DNA of 64,000 nt from the NCBI GenBank assembly GCA_036782995.1, contig DAIPXZ010000002.1, positions 239,271 to 303,270 of the forward strand, given 5' to 3'. Under the pieces are notes generated by a model. It was given only the letters and a program-made list of their open reading frames with translations. It did not search any database and had not been told where the DNA came from. Shown in pieces: positions 55,218 to 63,992 of the stretch. This stretch comes from DAIPXZ01 sp036782995 (GTDB taxonomy: Bacteria; Bacillota; Clostridia; Saccharofermentanales; Saccharofermentanaceae). The position numbers were made by a program, and so were the translations under genes. Numbering within the stretch: the first letter of the stretch is position 1; each line of letters starts with the position of its first letter.

Positions 55218-56264
55218 ATGAAAAAGTATTTACAACTGACTTCATTGATTCTCATAATCGCAATCCTTTCTGGATGCTCCACATCAGTTTCAGAAACCAC
55301 ACAAAGGAGGCGCAGAGCCACCACTACCACTACCGTTACAACCTCTGCAAAAGAATCGACTATCGCAACCACCGAATCAACCGTTGCACCGACGGAACCA
55401 CCTAAGGATTATGTTCTTTCTCCTGAAGGGCAAGTCGTGCTGGACGATGCCATCATCGATATGGAAAATGCGATTGCAATAGTGGAAGCAGATTTACACG
55501 ATGAAGAATCAATTTATTCGCTGCCATATGATGATACGAGATTATTCTATGGTTATCTTAATGATAATCAGAAAGCAGCATATGACTTGATTTTGGAAAA
55601 GGCAACGGACTTCGAACCGCTTTTTTTCGACGAAAATCTGTATTCAGATGAGGACTGGATGATGGCCTTTTCTGCCATTAGTCAGGATCAGCCGAGACTC
55701 GTAATTTATACTGGTATGGATATACAAGATGACGGAACCTCGCTGTTTTACTCGCTGGAGGATGAATATGGTAATGTGACTACTGATTTAGAGATAATTA
55801 AGGATCAAATGAATACATTTGATGCGATTTCCGAAACGATAGTTTCGATGATTCCGAGCGAGTTCTCTACATTTGATAAATATCGTGTTATTGCGCATTT
55901 CATTTCGAATCGCGTGGATTATAACTACACTGTTTCAGATGAAGTCTCGCGCGGTGATTATACTGCGTTTCCAGCAATTTACGGTGGGTATACCATATGT
56001 GGCGGTTATGCATTGGGTTTTGCATATTTATGCCGTTATGCAAATCTTTGGGCTACAGTCATATCGGGCGCAACTGAAGGAGGATATCATGCGTGGAACA
56101 TCGTCGCACTCGAAGATGACTACTATCACGTAGACGTTTGTTGGTCAGATGCGTTTGATGCTAATAGCGAGGAATGGGATACTTACTTCATGATGACAAA
56201 TGAAAAAGCCCTTGAAAGCCGCACTTTCGAGGGAGCCGGAGTCTTCAGTGACGGTAACACTTGA
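55218..56264 (+). CDS. Lipoprotein with transglutaminase-like domain
   Basis: Start at ATG 55218, with AAAGGTG upstream. The 348-residue product has a lipoprotein signal with lipobox ILSGC (Cys at about residue 19), a Thr-rich linker (RRATTTTTVTTS), and a C-terminal transglutaminase-like domain: ICGGYALGFAYLCRYA (nucleophile Cys), GGYHAWNIVAL (His) and YYHVDVCWSDAF (Asp). It is anchored to the outer leaflet of the membrane; such domains often act as peptidases or cross-linkers at the cell wall. Confidence 0.88.
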   Translation: MKKYLQLTSLILIIAILSGCSTSVSETTQRRRRATTTTTVTTSAKESTIATTESTVAPTEPPKDYVLSPEGQVVLDDAIIDMENAIAIVEADLHDEESIYSLPYDDTRLFYGYLNDNQKAAYDLILEKATDFEPLFFDENLYSDEDWMMAFSAISQDQPRLVIYTGMDIQDDGTSLFYSLEDEYGNVTTDLEIIKDQMNTFDAISETIVSMIPSEFSTFDKYRVIAHFISNRVDYNYTVSDEVSRGDYTAFPAIYGGYTICGGYALGFAYLCRYANLWATVISGATEGGYHAWNIVALEDDYYHVDVCWSDAFDANSEEWDTYFMMTNEKALESRTFEGAGVFSDGNT

Positions 56265-56289
56265 ATAGAATACGCGTAGAGGTGTATAG

Positions 56290-57612
56290 ATGAAACCATT
56301 GGACAGCATGACAAGTGATAATTTAGGCGCGTTATTTGCCCTCTTCGGCCATGTCGCCGACGCCCCGACACCAAATAAAATGCGCATTCGTGAAAATCAT
56401 TATATTGTCTGTGAAAATGGTCGTGTTGTCGACGTATTCCCCGAGCTTCCGGAAAGATATCTTCAGATTCCCGTGGTTCGCTATGACGATTGTCTTATTC
56501 TGCCCGGCATGATTGATCTTCATATTCATGCGCCACAATATGCTTTTCGCGGTATCGGTATGGACGAAGAACTTATACTTTGGCTGGAGCATCGAGCTTT
56601 TCCCGAAGAAGCAAAGTATTCGGATGTCGAATATGCCAAACGTGCCTATTCTTTTTTCGCATCAGAAATGAAAACCAGTGCGACAACGCGTGCCGCTATT
56701 TTTGCAACACATCACCGAGAAGCCACAGAATGTCTGATGGATTGCATGGAAGAAACTGGGCTCGTCACCTATATTGGTAAAGTCAATATGGACCGCGAGG
56801 CAGCTGTCAATCATCGCGAATCAGGTCCTGATGAATCAAAAACGGAGACACTTGCTTGGCTTCATGATATTGAAGGCAAATATCAACGAACTATGCCGAT
56901 ATTAACTCCGCGATTTATACCGTCTTGTTCCAATCAACTGCTTGAAGCATTGTGTGACATACGCCGCGATTTCAACTTACCCGTGCAATCCCATTTATCG
57001 GAGAATGTGAGTGAAATTGAATGGGTGAAGGCTTTGTGCCCCGATTCTGATTTCTATGGTGACGCATATGATTGCTACGAGCTTTTCGGTGAACACGACG
57101 GAATCGGCGGAAAGACAATCATGGCACATTGTGTTTGGTCCTGTGATGCAGAAGTCAAGCGTATATCGCAAAACGGTGTCTTTGTCGCTCATTGTCCCGG
57201 CTCAAATATGAATATCGGTTCAGGCATCGCACCCATTCGGAGATACTTGGATGCCGGCATTCGCATCGGTCTCGGCACCGATGTTGCTGCAGGGCAATCG
57301 ACCTCTGTTTTCCGCGCGATTACGGATGCAATCGCCGTTTCAAAGCTTTATTGGCGGCTCATTGATACAACGAAAAAGCCATTACTTTTCAGCGAAGCCT
57401 TCTATCTCGCTACACGAGGTGGTGGTGCATTTTTCGGAAACGTCGGAGCATTTGTACCAGGATTTGCGATGGATGCCATCGTACTCGATGATAGCGCACT
57501 CCTTCACCCACAGCCGTTATCGGTGCAAGAGCGTGTGGAGCGTGCCATTTATTTACGTCTTGATGGCTTCGGAATATGCGGAAAATACGTAGATGGTAAG
57601 AGCTGCTTATAA
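56290..57612 (+). CDS. guaD: Guanine deaminase
   Basis: The 440-residue amidohydrolase has LPGMIDLHIHAPQYAFRGIG (HxH metal site), LPVQSHLSEN, TIMAHCVW and VAHCPGSNMNIGSGIAPIRR, and IGLGTDVAAGQS (metal Asp). This set matches guanine deaminases that turn guanine to xanthine. Length is normal. It follows the lipoprotein gene by 25 bases but with no known functional link. Confidence 0.94.
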   Translation: MKPLDSMTSDNLGALFALFGHVADAPTPNKMRIRENHYIVCENGRVVDVFPELPERYLQIPVVRYDDCLILPGMIDLHIHAPQYAFRGIGMDEELILWLEHRAFPEEAKYSDVEYAKRAYSFFASEMKTSATTRAAIFATHHREATECLMDCMEETGLVTYIGKVNMDREAAVNHRESGPDESKTETLAWLHDIEGKYQRTMPILTPRFIPSCSNQLLEALCDIRRDFNLPVQSHLSENVSEIEWVKALCPDSDFYGDAYDCYELFGEHDGIGGKTIMAHCVWSCDAEVKRISQNGVFVAHCPGSNMNIGSGIAPIRRYLDAGIRIGLGTDVAAGQSTSVFRAITDAIAVSKLYWRLIDTTKKPLLFSEAFYLATRGGGAFFGNVGAFVPGFAMDAIVLDDSALLHPQPLSVQERVERAIYLRLDGFGICGKYVDGKSCL

Positions 57613-57677
57613 AACTACAGTCTTATAATCACGCTACCGAATCATTATCGACACTCTTGGGTAACTTCACCTAAATT

Positions 57678-59690
57678 TCAATTCGTCTCAATCCCATGCT
57701 CTTCGAGCAAAGCCTTTAGTTTTTCATTTTCACTGCTTTGATAGGCAAGCATGCTGTTTTGCGCACGCAATTTCTCGTTCTCCACTTTATGGATGGCCGC
57801 CGCCACTCGCACACGAATCACATCTGGGGCATAGGGCTTTGTAATGTAGTCCGATGCGCCGGAACGAATCGCTTGCATACACGTATCAATATTGTCATTC
57901 CCACTAACTACAATTACAGGAATATGTGAAAGTATTTCGTTTTCCTGCATTTTTCTCAGCACGTCAAATCCGTCCATTCCCGGCATCATCAGATCCAGCA
58001 TCACAATGGAGATTACCGAACCGTATCGACGCAGATGGCTAATTGCCTCACTACCGGTTTCTGCCGTATCGATGATATATTCTTCGGCAAAGAGATTTGC
58101 CATAATTGTTTTTTCCAGCTCACTATCATCAATAATCAACATACGGTGCTGAGGAGACGACTTTTTCTTCGCGCATTCGACCATACAATCGATTCGTGTT
58201 ACAGGGTGTTCGTCGGTCATTGTATCGCGATAAATCGCATAATTATTCTTACCGTTGTTCTTGACATGATAGAGTGCTGAGTCCGCTTTTTTGTATAACT
58301 CAGCAAAGCTTTTGCCATCTCCGGGGCTTACCGCAATACCGACGCTGGCAGATAATTCTACCTCGGTGTTGTAATTCTTTCGGAGCTTCTTGCATATCAT
58401 CAATGCTTTTTTCTCCGCGATACTTGCATTTGGAATATCCTTTAAAAAGGCCACAAATTCATCTCCGCCAAGTCGGCCCACCAAATCTCCGGCCCTGATA
58501 AGAGAACGAATATCGGATGCCGTATCGATGAGAGTCTGGTCGCCCGCCCCATGTCCGAAGGTGTCGTTAACGAGCTTAAAATTGTCGATATCCATCATAA
58601 GTAAGGCACATGTTATCTCCTGTCCAGAAGCTGATAACAGCGCATTGACCTTCTCCTCGAAGGTCGCACGATTAAGCACGCCCGTCAACGGATCAAATTC
58701 CGCTTTTGTACGCAGTTTTTTGCTTTCCTTCTTTTGTTCAGTGATGTCCTCATAGGAGATTATGGCAGAAATCGGTTTGCCGTCTGTACCATAAATCGTA
58801 GTGAAGCGAGTGTCATACCAGTGGACGCTACCATCAAAATGATTCATGGCAAGTTCACGGTGACCGCTTGGAATACCATCATCGATATCCGCAAACATGG
58901 TGAGCCAGTCATTTTCGGTTTCCTGCGCCACAAAGCCGGACTCCACAAATTGCTCGGGCGTCTGCATGCTAACTTGATTATTGGCGGAAGTGTTATCTGC
59001 GTTTTTCGTAGTGATTAGAAGATGTGTTTTTACTATGTATCGATAATAATTGCGATCACTTTGCTCGGCAATCAGGCGGAATTCCTCTTCACTTTGGCTG
59101 ATACGTTCCATGGCAGCTTTGCGCTCGTCAATATCAGAATAAACGCCATAATAGTAAAGTATGCCGTCAACTCGAATGGGATTAGCTGTCAGGTTGACCC
59201 ATTTGATGGTTCCGTCCCAGGCAATCATTCGATGGTCGTGATTGAATGGAGTTTCTGTTTTAACTGCCGCGGCAATCGCTTGATTGATTATCGGCAAATC
59301 ATCGGGATACACGCGACCGAGTCCTTTAATCATGTCAACAGATGTTATTTCACCGAGTTTATAGCCCAGTGTGAAAGCCGCACTCTTACTGAGATAGGTT
59401 CGATGTATTCCAGTATCGTCCACCTTGAAGATGCAGAATCCACCGGGGATTGCATTCATTATGCTCTGCATTCTCTCCTGTTCTGCCCGAAGTTTGTCCT
59501 CCATAATTTTTCGTTCACTGATGTCGAGGATAACCACCACAAACCAGCGGTTGCCTTCCTCGTCGATGATATCACATTTACAAGATAATCATCACGATTC
59601 GCTCGGAATACTTTATTTAATGTCGTCATTCGCCAGCATGTCACATTCGCATTTTGTAAAATAATGAGCGGATTCCATACCCGAGAATTT
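57678..59690 (-). pseudogene. PAS-PAS-GGDEF-receiver protein, 5' end frameshifted or truncated
   Basis: The open part (57678-59540) encodes two PAS domains, a GGDEF domain with GRLGGDEF and an intact RAGD inhibitory site five residues before it, and a C-terminal receiver (IIDDSE, phospho-Asp in MLDLMMPGMDG, YITKPY). That frame begins at a GTG with no ribosome site and inside a PAS-PAC end. Further upstream, the same frame gives CDIIDEEGNRWF but stops; the PAC continues in another frame as NANVTCW...RANRDDYLVN. Thus one base is missing near 59580-59595 and the N-terminus is lost beyond about 59690. A start at ATG 59504 (MEDKLRAEQ) could still give a working cyclase. Confidence 0.75.
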
Positions 59691-59751
59691 CATAGCCCAA
59701 CCGGATAACTGTTCGCAAGATAACTATCGCCTGAGTTTCTTTCGACCGTTT

Positions 59752-60015
59752 TTAACTCTTTAAATGATACCCGTATGATAACATTTCCGTCCTGTCCACC
59801 AGCATCTGGGCCATTCCAGGTTCAGGTGTAACGGAATTATCTGCCCATTCTCCGCAGTCTTTGAACCATTGTGAACCTTGAATGCATCCTGCATGCTTCG
59901 GAGTAACCACGGAGTCTATATAAACGCATTCATTGGCACACCATTCAACACGACTGTTGAATACGTACCAAGACCAATATATTTGTCCGCCGCCACTTCC
60001 ACCATACCTTAGTAT
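59752..60015 (-). pseudogene. Fragment of a Gly/Trp/Cys-containing protein, no start codon
   Basis: Open frame of about 88 codons with a stop at 59752-59754 and a TAA just before 60015; no usable start near its front. It reads YGGSGGGQIYWSWYVFN, then EWCANECVYIDSV, AGCIQGSQWFKDCGEW and ends LSYGYHLKS. It has the composition of an extracellular domain with four cysteines. I do not recognise the family; it is likely the tail of a broken gene. Confidence 0.5.
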
Positions 60016-60121
60016 TTAACGAAGAGATTTTTTCAGGTAGCACTTTATTCTTTTTATAGTCTCATTCAGATATAATTCTTAATATATGAATTTACATCAA
60101 TCTCATCTGATCTCTTCGTAT

Positions 60122-60193
60122 CTATAGAATAGTAGATATAGACTCTCCCTTCCAGAAATCGTCCAGATTTTGACCTTTGTTTTTCTTTTGCAT
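60122..60193 (-). CDS. Very short ORF with strong ribosome site (probable truncated gene)
   Basis: ATG 60193 with AAGGAGGAGG just upstream, 23 codons: MQKKNKGQNLDDFWKGE and a few residues to TAG. Another frame from about codon 17 continues for about 24 residues (YIYYSIDTKRSDEIDV...), so a frameshift in a longer gene is possible. Function unknown. Confidence 0.4.
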   Translation of the reverse strand: MQKKNKGQNLDDFWKGESISTIL

Positions 60194-60243
60194 AGACCTC
60201 CTCCTTTTTGTTTTGTTCGCCAAATCACAGGTAGAAAAAAATA

Positions 60244-60288
60244 TGAAAAAGGACACCTACTAGAGTTTTAACTCTAATAAGTGTCCTT
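60244..60288 (-). terminator. Strong minus-strand terminator in the AT-rich region
   Basis: Stem of about 18 bp, AAGGACACTTATTAGAGT with ACTCTAGTAGGTGTCCTT, including two G-T pairs on the minus strand only (C-A on the plus strand), followed by TTTTTC. This shows that the unit it ends is read leftward. Confidence 0.8.
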
Positions 60289-60612
60289 GGTTATCACGGC
60301 TTATCTGCGCTCATTCCCGATTAATGGGTTGAGGTCGTTTTTTCGTAATTTTGTCCAATTTCCGTTATGAGTGAATCGATTTGGGTACTGATAACGAACT
60401 TTACTTACCTAAGCTCTTCATCAACACACAGGAATCTGAGCGTGATTTCGAAAGTATCTATCATGGATAGAAACAACTTTTGGTATGAACTTTTATCTAT
60501 GAGATAACATCTCTTCCTTCTGCATCTTCGCAAAGAAAGTTGCTATAATATATGGATATTATTTCATAATAAGCTCTTTATCGAATGTTTCCACCATGAA
60601 AATGCTCCTTTT
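60289..60612. other. Gene-poor stretch with small fragments
   Basis: No real gene is seen. A 12-codon minus frame MVETFDKELIMK (60559-60597) follows AAAAAAGGAGC and ends in TAA, possibly the head of a lost gene. A plus-strand remnant near 60380-60480 reads YLPKLFINTQESERDFES. Neither can be assigned. Confidence 0.4.
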
Positions 60613-61157
60613 TTATTTTTGTTCTATAGTTCTAATTCTGTCAACTAACGTTGAAAATTCTGTATGAAAAGTATTTAATATATTTGTATCCCTTGCAGCT
60701 CCTCCATTTTTAATAGATAAGATTGGCATCATCTTATTAATAGTGTCACAAAATATGTTGTTGCAGCGCGTTCAGTAACTTTTGCATCATAAATTCCAGT
60801 ATTCACACCTAATGCAAAATGTTCTATTCTTGCTAAATACCCAGAAATCTTGCGATACTCATCTACAACCGAATCTTATTCATGATGAAACTCCCAGAAT
60901 TCTTCCGCTTTACTTTCATTATTCTCTATGTACTTATTCTTCGCCTCAATAGATACAGACCATTTCTCTGCAATATCTTTTATTTCTCCAACTGTGTATG
61001 TGTTCAAATTATCAAACACTTGCTCTTGTAAAACATTTATAGCATCAAGTGTTGCTTGTTTCTTTTCTCTCCGCTCTCCTCTGTAAGTAACTAATACTGT
61101 GAACAGGAAAGTGGCAAAGGATACCATAAAAGCTAAAATTGAAATTGTTAGTTCCAT
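60613..61157 (-). pseudogene. DUF4760-like membrane-anchored protein, split by a stop and a frameshift
   Basis: The first frame (60876-61157, 93 codons) has an N-terminal membrane helix (ISILAFMVSFATFLFTVLV), then QATLDAINVLQEQVFDNLN and ends EEFWEFHHE at TAA. The same frame continues without loss of sense: DSVVDEYRKISGYLARIEHF, ALGVNTGIYDAKV, TTYFVTLLI up to TGA at 60729-60731; shifting one base gives MMPILSIKNGG, DTNILNTFHTEF and EQK to TAA at 60613. The combined protein of about 180 residues resembles DUF4760 proteins (helix plus IEHFALGVNTGI motif). It follows the 277-residue gene by 13 bases. Confidence 0.7.
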
Positions 61158-61170
61158 GATTAAACTGCTC

Positions 61171-62004
61171 CTATAATACTTTTTTCAATTCCTCAACCAT
61201 TTTTTGACCTCTATAAGCTATTATCTCCTCAGATTTTTCAACGTACTTATCAACAAGTTCTAAATAAATCTTTTCTCTCTGGTTTAATAATCTGACTCCA
61301 CGTTCTTCTCTTGTTAATCCGTACAAATTAATCGGATTATTATCATTATCAAAATATGGATCCAAGAAAAAAATATCTTTTAGTTCTTCAAAAGATATTT
61401 TCAAAAGATATGGATTCTCTGTTATAGCACTTACTCCATGTTTAAAATCAATGTCCTTCTTATATTCTGCTATGTCCATCAACAACAAATCAAAGTAATC
61501 CCCTTTCCTTCCTCGCTCACAATTGAGATTCCCTTCATTAGGTAATAAAATGAAATTACCAATTGTGTGATATTGCCAAGCAAACGAAAGAACATTTTTC
61601 CATCTTCTAATATCACAATCTAAATCGTGATTTTTTGCTCTATGCAAATATGGTTGTTCTCCAAACAACGAATTAAAACTATTAACTGTATCACCTCTGT
61701 ATGGATGAGATTTCTTTATATCACTACTCCATGAGCCGATATCGCCCTCTTTAATATCAAATACGTGTCCCCATAGAACAACGTATATTGCTCTAATTAA
61801 CGCTGTATTGTCACAATCAAATGACCATATGGGTTCTTCTTCCGGTTTGCAAAACTTACTTCCCCACTTCAAATCATCAAAGCAAAATGTTTTTAATGCT
61901 TCTATTCTTCCGCCTAATTGATAATCAATAAAAGTATTTAATAGTTCTTTACTTTTTGTAAAATATGATGAACTACTACGATATATTCCCTTTTTCATTT
62001 TCAT
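61171..62004 (-). CDS. Unrecognised 277-residue protein of the AT-rich region
   Basis: The ATG directly follows the TAG of the upstream gene. The product is soluble, rich in Lys, Asp and aromatic residues, with IWSFDCDNTALIRAIYVVLWGHVF and DIRRWKNVLSFAWQYHTIGNFILLPN as the most distinctive blocks. The latter recalls a family of hypothetical proteins found on mobile islands, but I cannot name it with confidence. Codon use (AAA, ATA, TTA) is more AT-rich than in host genes. Probably co-transcribed with its two neighbours. Confidence 0.7.
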   Translation of the reverse strand: MKMKKGIYRSSSSYFTKSKELLNTFIDYQLGGRIEALKTFCFDDLKWGSKFCKPEEEPIWSFDCDNTALIRAIYVVLWGHVFDIKEGDIGSWSSDIKKSHPYRGDTVNSFNSLFGEQPYLHRAKNHDLDCDIRRWKNVLSFAWQYHTIGNFILLPNEGNLNCERGRKGDYFDLLLMDIAEYKKDIDFKHGVSAITENPYLLKISFEELKDIFFLDPYFDNDNNPINLYGLTREERGVRLLNQREKIYLELVDKYVEKSEEIIAYRGQKMVEELKKVL

Positions 62005-62505
62005 CTACTTTCCGAGTTTTCTCTCTAAATCAGCAGTTTTCCGTTCTTCATATGACGCCTGCTGTGCATGCCAAGTTGCAGTATCTAAATCTTTACCAGC
62101 ATTCTTTCTCTTTTCCTCCTCAGTTGTAAAGAATCCATCTCCATTTCTTGCATCTTTGTAACCTGCTTCAGCTCGATCTCGATAATATTCAGCAGCTCTC
62201 TTCTCTCGTTCAAATTGTTCTTTTCTATATTTTAATGCATCCTCATCTCTTTGCTGCTGTCTCCGATATGCTCTATCTTTACCATCATATACCTTGTCCT
62301 TGCGTACCTGAGTGTTGTATTCATGCTCATCTAAGAAATCCATATCCTCGCTTGTATACAATTTCTTTTTTTCCGAGTTTAATGATAACATCAAAAATAT
62401 GCAAATGAATATTGATCTTCTTATATGTACAGAAAAAATTCTAAACAGCTGAATCATTAAAAGGATAGAAAGGTATCCAGAAATACGACCAATAAAAGCA
62501 GCCAT
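62005..62505 (-). CDS. Hydrophobic start plus highly charged protein, start uncertain
   Basis: From ATG 62505 (AAGGA 4 bases upstream) the protein has 166 residues: about 40 mostly hydrophobic residues (SILLMIQLFRIFSV, SIFICIFLMLSL), then a charged helical body (RAYRRQQQRDEDALKYRKEQFEREKRAAEYY) with likely coiled coil. The first 60 bases overlap another frame that looks like a protein end (62441-62620), so the hydrophobic part may be a junction artefact and the true start could be the ATG near 62391. Function unknown. Confidence 0.5.
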   Translation of the reverse strand: MAAFIGRISGYLSILLMIQLFRIFSVHIRRSIFICIFLMLSLNSEKKKLYTSEDMDFLDEHEYNTQVRKDKVYDGKDRAYRRQQQRDEDALKYRKEQFEREKRAAEYYRDRAEAGYKDARNGDGFFTTEEEKRKNAGKDLDTATWHAQQASYEERKTADLERKLGK

Positions 62506-62620
62506 TAATTCCTTCAAAATCTTCTTTTACCAATTCCCATTTGCTTTCTTCATCAATATAAGAAAAGAAAAAAGGTTCACCCGACAGCCTTAATCATTCA
62601 AAGCATCCACCAGCTCCCAT
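62441..62620 (-). pseudogene. Small protein remnant with one in-frame TGA
   Basis: ATG 62620 has AGGAG two bases upstream: MGAGGCFE, then TGA at 62594-62596, then LRLSGEPFFFSYIDEESKW, VKEDFEGINGCFYW and an end at TAG 62441-62443. A single change of TGG to TGA would explain the break. No family recognised. Confidence 0.45.
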
Positions 62621-62724
62621 TGCTCCTGGCTCAGAAAAATATAAGCAATAACAGCTTCAAACAATTCTTTTATCAATTTCATAATCAGTATCTTCATCTC
62701 TTTTTTGATACAATAAATATATGA
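62590..62724 (-). pseudogene. Protein C-terminus remnant with frameshift
   Basis: One frame reads LLYQKRDEDTDYEIDKRIV and stops at TGA; one base over, the text goes on as EAVIAYIFLSQEQWELVDAL to TAA at 62590. This looks like one C-terminus with a one-base indel. A 35-codon ORF from ATG 62697 covers the second half but is less convincing as a gene. Confidence 0.4.
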
Positions 62725-62833
62725 GTTATACTTAACGCTGTGTATAACATTTGCTTCATCGCCCTTCTGTCATCTTATAAATATCGTACACCACATCGCA
62801 AAAATCCGTATACATCGTTGAATATACGAACAA

Positions 62834-62875
62834 GAAAAAAAGACCCTTCCTCAGATATAAATCTGAAGAAAAGTC
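62834..62875 (-). terminator. Minus-strand terminator upstream of the fragments
   Basis: A perfect 15-bp stem on the minus strand counting G-T pairs (GACTTTTCTTCAGAT with ATCTGAGGAAGGGTC), loop of 4, followed by eight T. It separates the integrase remnant from the genes to the left. Confidence 0.8.
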
Positions 62876-63170
62876 CTCATTCTTCATTGAATTTCAATCT
62901 ATATTTTTAAAGCTATTCGTCAGTTGACGTCATATTTCTTCGTATCAACTTACAAATTTGTTGTAGTAAGCGTTGTATTAAACGTTATTATTACGTTTCT
63001 CAATACCCTGAAACCCTTGATTCTACTGTAATCCTCAGTCTATCGGCTTCATCGTGGGGAATTTTGTTGGAGTTTAATTACACCCCTACGAACTTCTTTG
63101 CATCTCTTCAAATTGTACCTCTACAATTCTTCAAATCCATTCGCATTTATTCCCATTTTCATAGCTTTTT
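62876..63170. other. Non-coding AT-rich stretch downstream of the integrase remnant
   Basis: No open frame of note on either strand. The region is the usual place for attachment-site and integrase arm sequences of an integrative element, but no core repeat can be confirmed because only one end is in the window. Confidence 0.4.
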
Positions 63171-63208
63171 GATGTCCAAATGATGTCCTTGTTCTATTTT
63201 TGCTGTCC
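63171..63208 (+). repeat. Three short direct repeats near the integrase end
   Basis: GATGTCC at 63171-63177 and 63182-63188 and GCTGTCC at 63202-63208, spaced 11 and 20 bases. Short spaced repeats in this place can be integrase arm-binding sites; this is inference. Confidence 0.4.
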
Positions 63209-63241
63209 TTTTGGAAAGTTGCATTTAATAATGGCTCTTCC

Positions 63242-63727
63242 CTAAAAAACATCCATATTCTTTGCTAAATTCTCAAGCGATTCTCTTGTAGTACTTTCAT
63301 TAACCTCTGCGTAAATATTCATGGTTGTTGATACATCAGCATGCCCTATAACTTCCTGAATAACCTTTACATTTGTTTCATTCTCACAAAATCTTGAAGC
63401 AAATGTATGACGGAATATATGGCACGAGAATCTCGGTAAAATTACCGGTTCTCTCTTCTGCTTTTTTGCTTTTATTTCTTCCTCTGCATTATGTGCATCA
63501 ACTATACGCTTAATGGCTCTGTTAACTGCTGCCGGATTATGAGGATTTCCAAAACGGTTCGTGAATATAAAGTTTGTCATTCCATCCACTTCATTTGTAC
63601 AAAACCCTTCTTCGTTCTGTCTCTCACGTTCCTGCAATAAAATCTGATATAACTGTTCCATAATCGGAATTGTACGGATACCTGCTTCTGTCTTTGGCTT
63701 TGATACCCGAAACGTAAGCGTCTCCAT
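63242..63727 (-). pseudogene. Tyrosine recombinase (integrase) C-terminal part only
   Basis: The 161-codon frame holds the catalytic domain end: HIFRHTFASRFCEN (HxxR), VIQEVIGHADVSTTMNIYAEV (second His/Trp position as His, and the nucleophile Tyr). The N-terminal arm and core-binding domains and the first catalytic Arg block are missing; full enzymes of this type have about 380 residues. The front begins at VSKPKTEAGIRTIPI, mid-domain. It joins the DUF2752 gene at about 63720. Inactive remnant of an integrative element. Confidence 0.85.
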
Positions 63728-63992
63728 TATAAATACGTATTATATAAGTAATAATAAAAACACCTATCACGAACCATAAGGATCCCTTCCTCCATTTATC
63801 AGGAAGTCTGATAATCTTAAAATGCTCCAATATAAGATAAACTTCCGTCAATATAACAATAGGAAACAACGGATGATACCGAAAGGCTCCTACAATATCA
63901 AAATGAATCAATGCTGTAAAAGCTCTTGTCATACCACAACCCGGGCAAGAGTCCCCGAAGAAGAATTGAAATGGGCATCTATAAAATAACAA
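63624..63992 (-). CDS. DUF2752 protein fused at its 3' end to integrase sequence
   Basis: The front has the family signature GDSCPGCGMTRAFTALIHFD, and two helices (LFPIVILTEVYLILEHF, SLWFVIGVFIITYIIRIY). The first codon in the window is TTG near the right edge, so the true start may lie outside. DUF2752 proteins normally end a few residues after the last helix; here the frame runs on through integrase DNA in another frame for about 32 codons (GIKAKDRSRYPYN). The native stop has probably been lost at the junction. Confidence 0.75.
   Translation of the reverse strand: MLFYRCPFQFFFGDSCPGCGMTRAFTALIHFDIVGAFRYHPLFPIVILTEVYLILEHFKIIRLPDKWRKGSLWFVIGVFIITYIIRIYNGDAYVSGIKAKDRSRYPYNSDYGTVISDFIAGT

Noticed and set aside
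59459..59644. 61-residue minus ORF as a separate gene
   Set aside because: Its first part is the frameshifted PAC region of the GGDEF gene, and the rest is out of frame.
62590..62697. 35-codon ORF as a small protein gene
   Set aside because: Its second half joins by a one-base shift to an upstream frame, so a degraded gene end is more likely.
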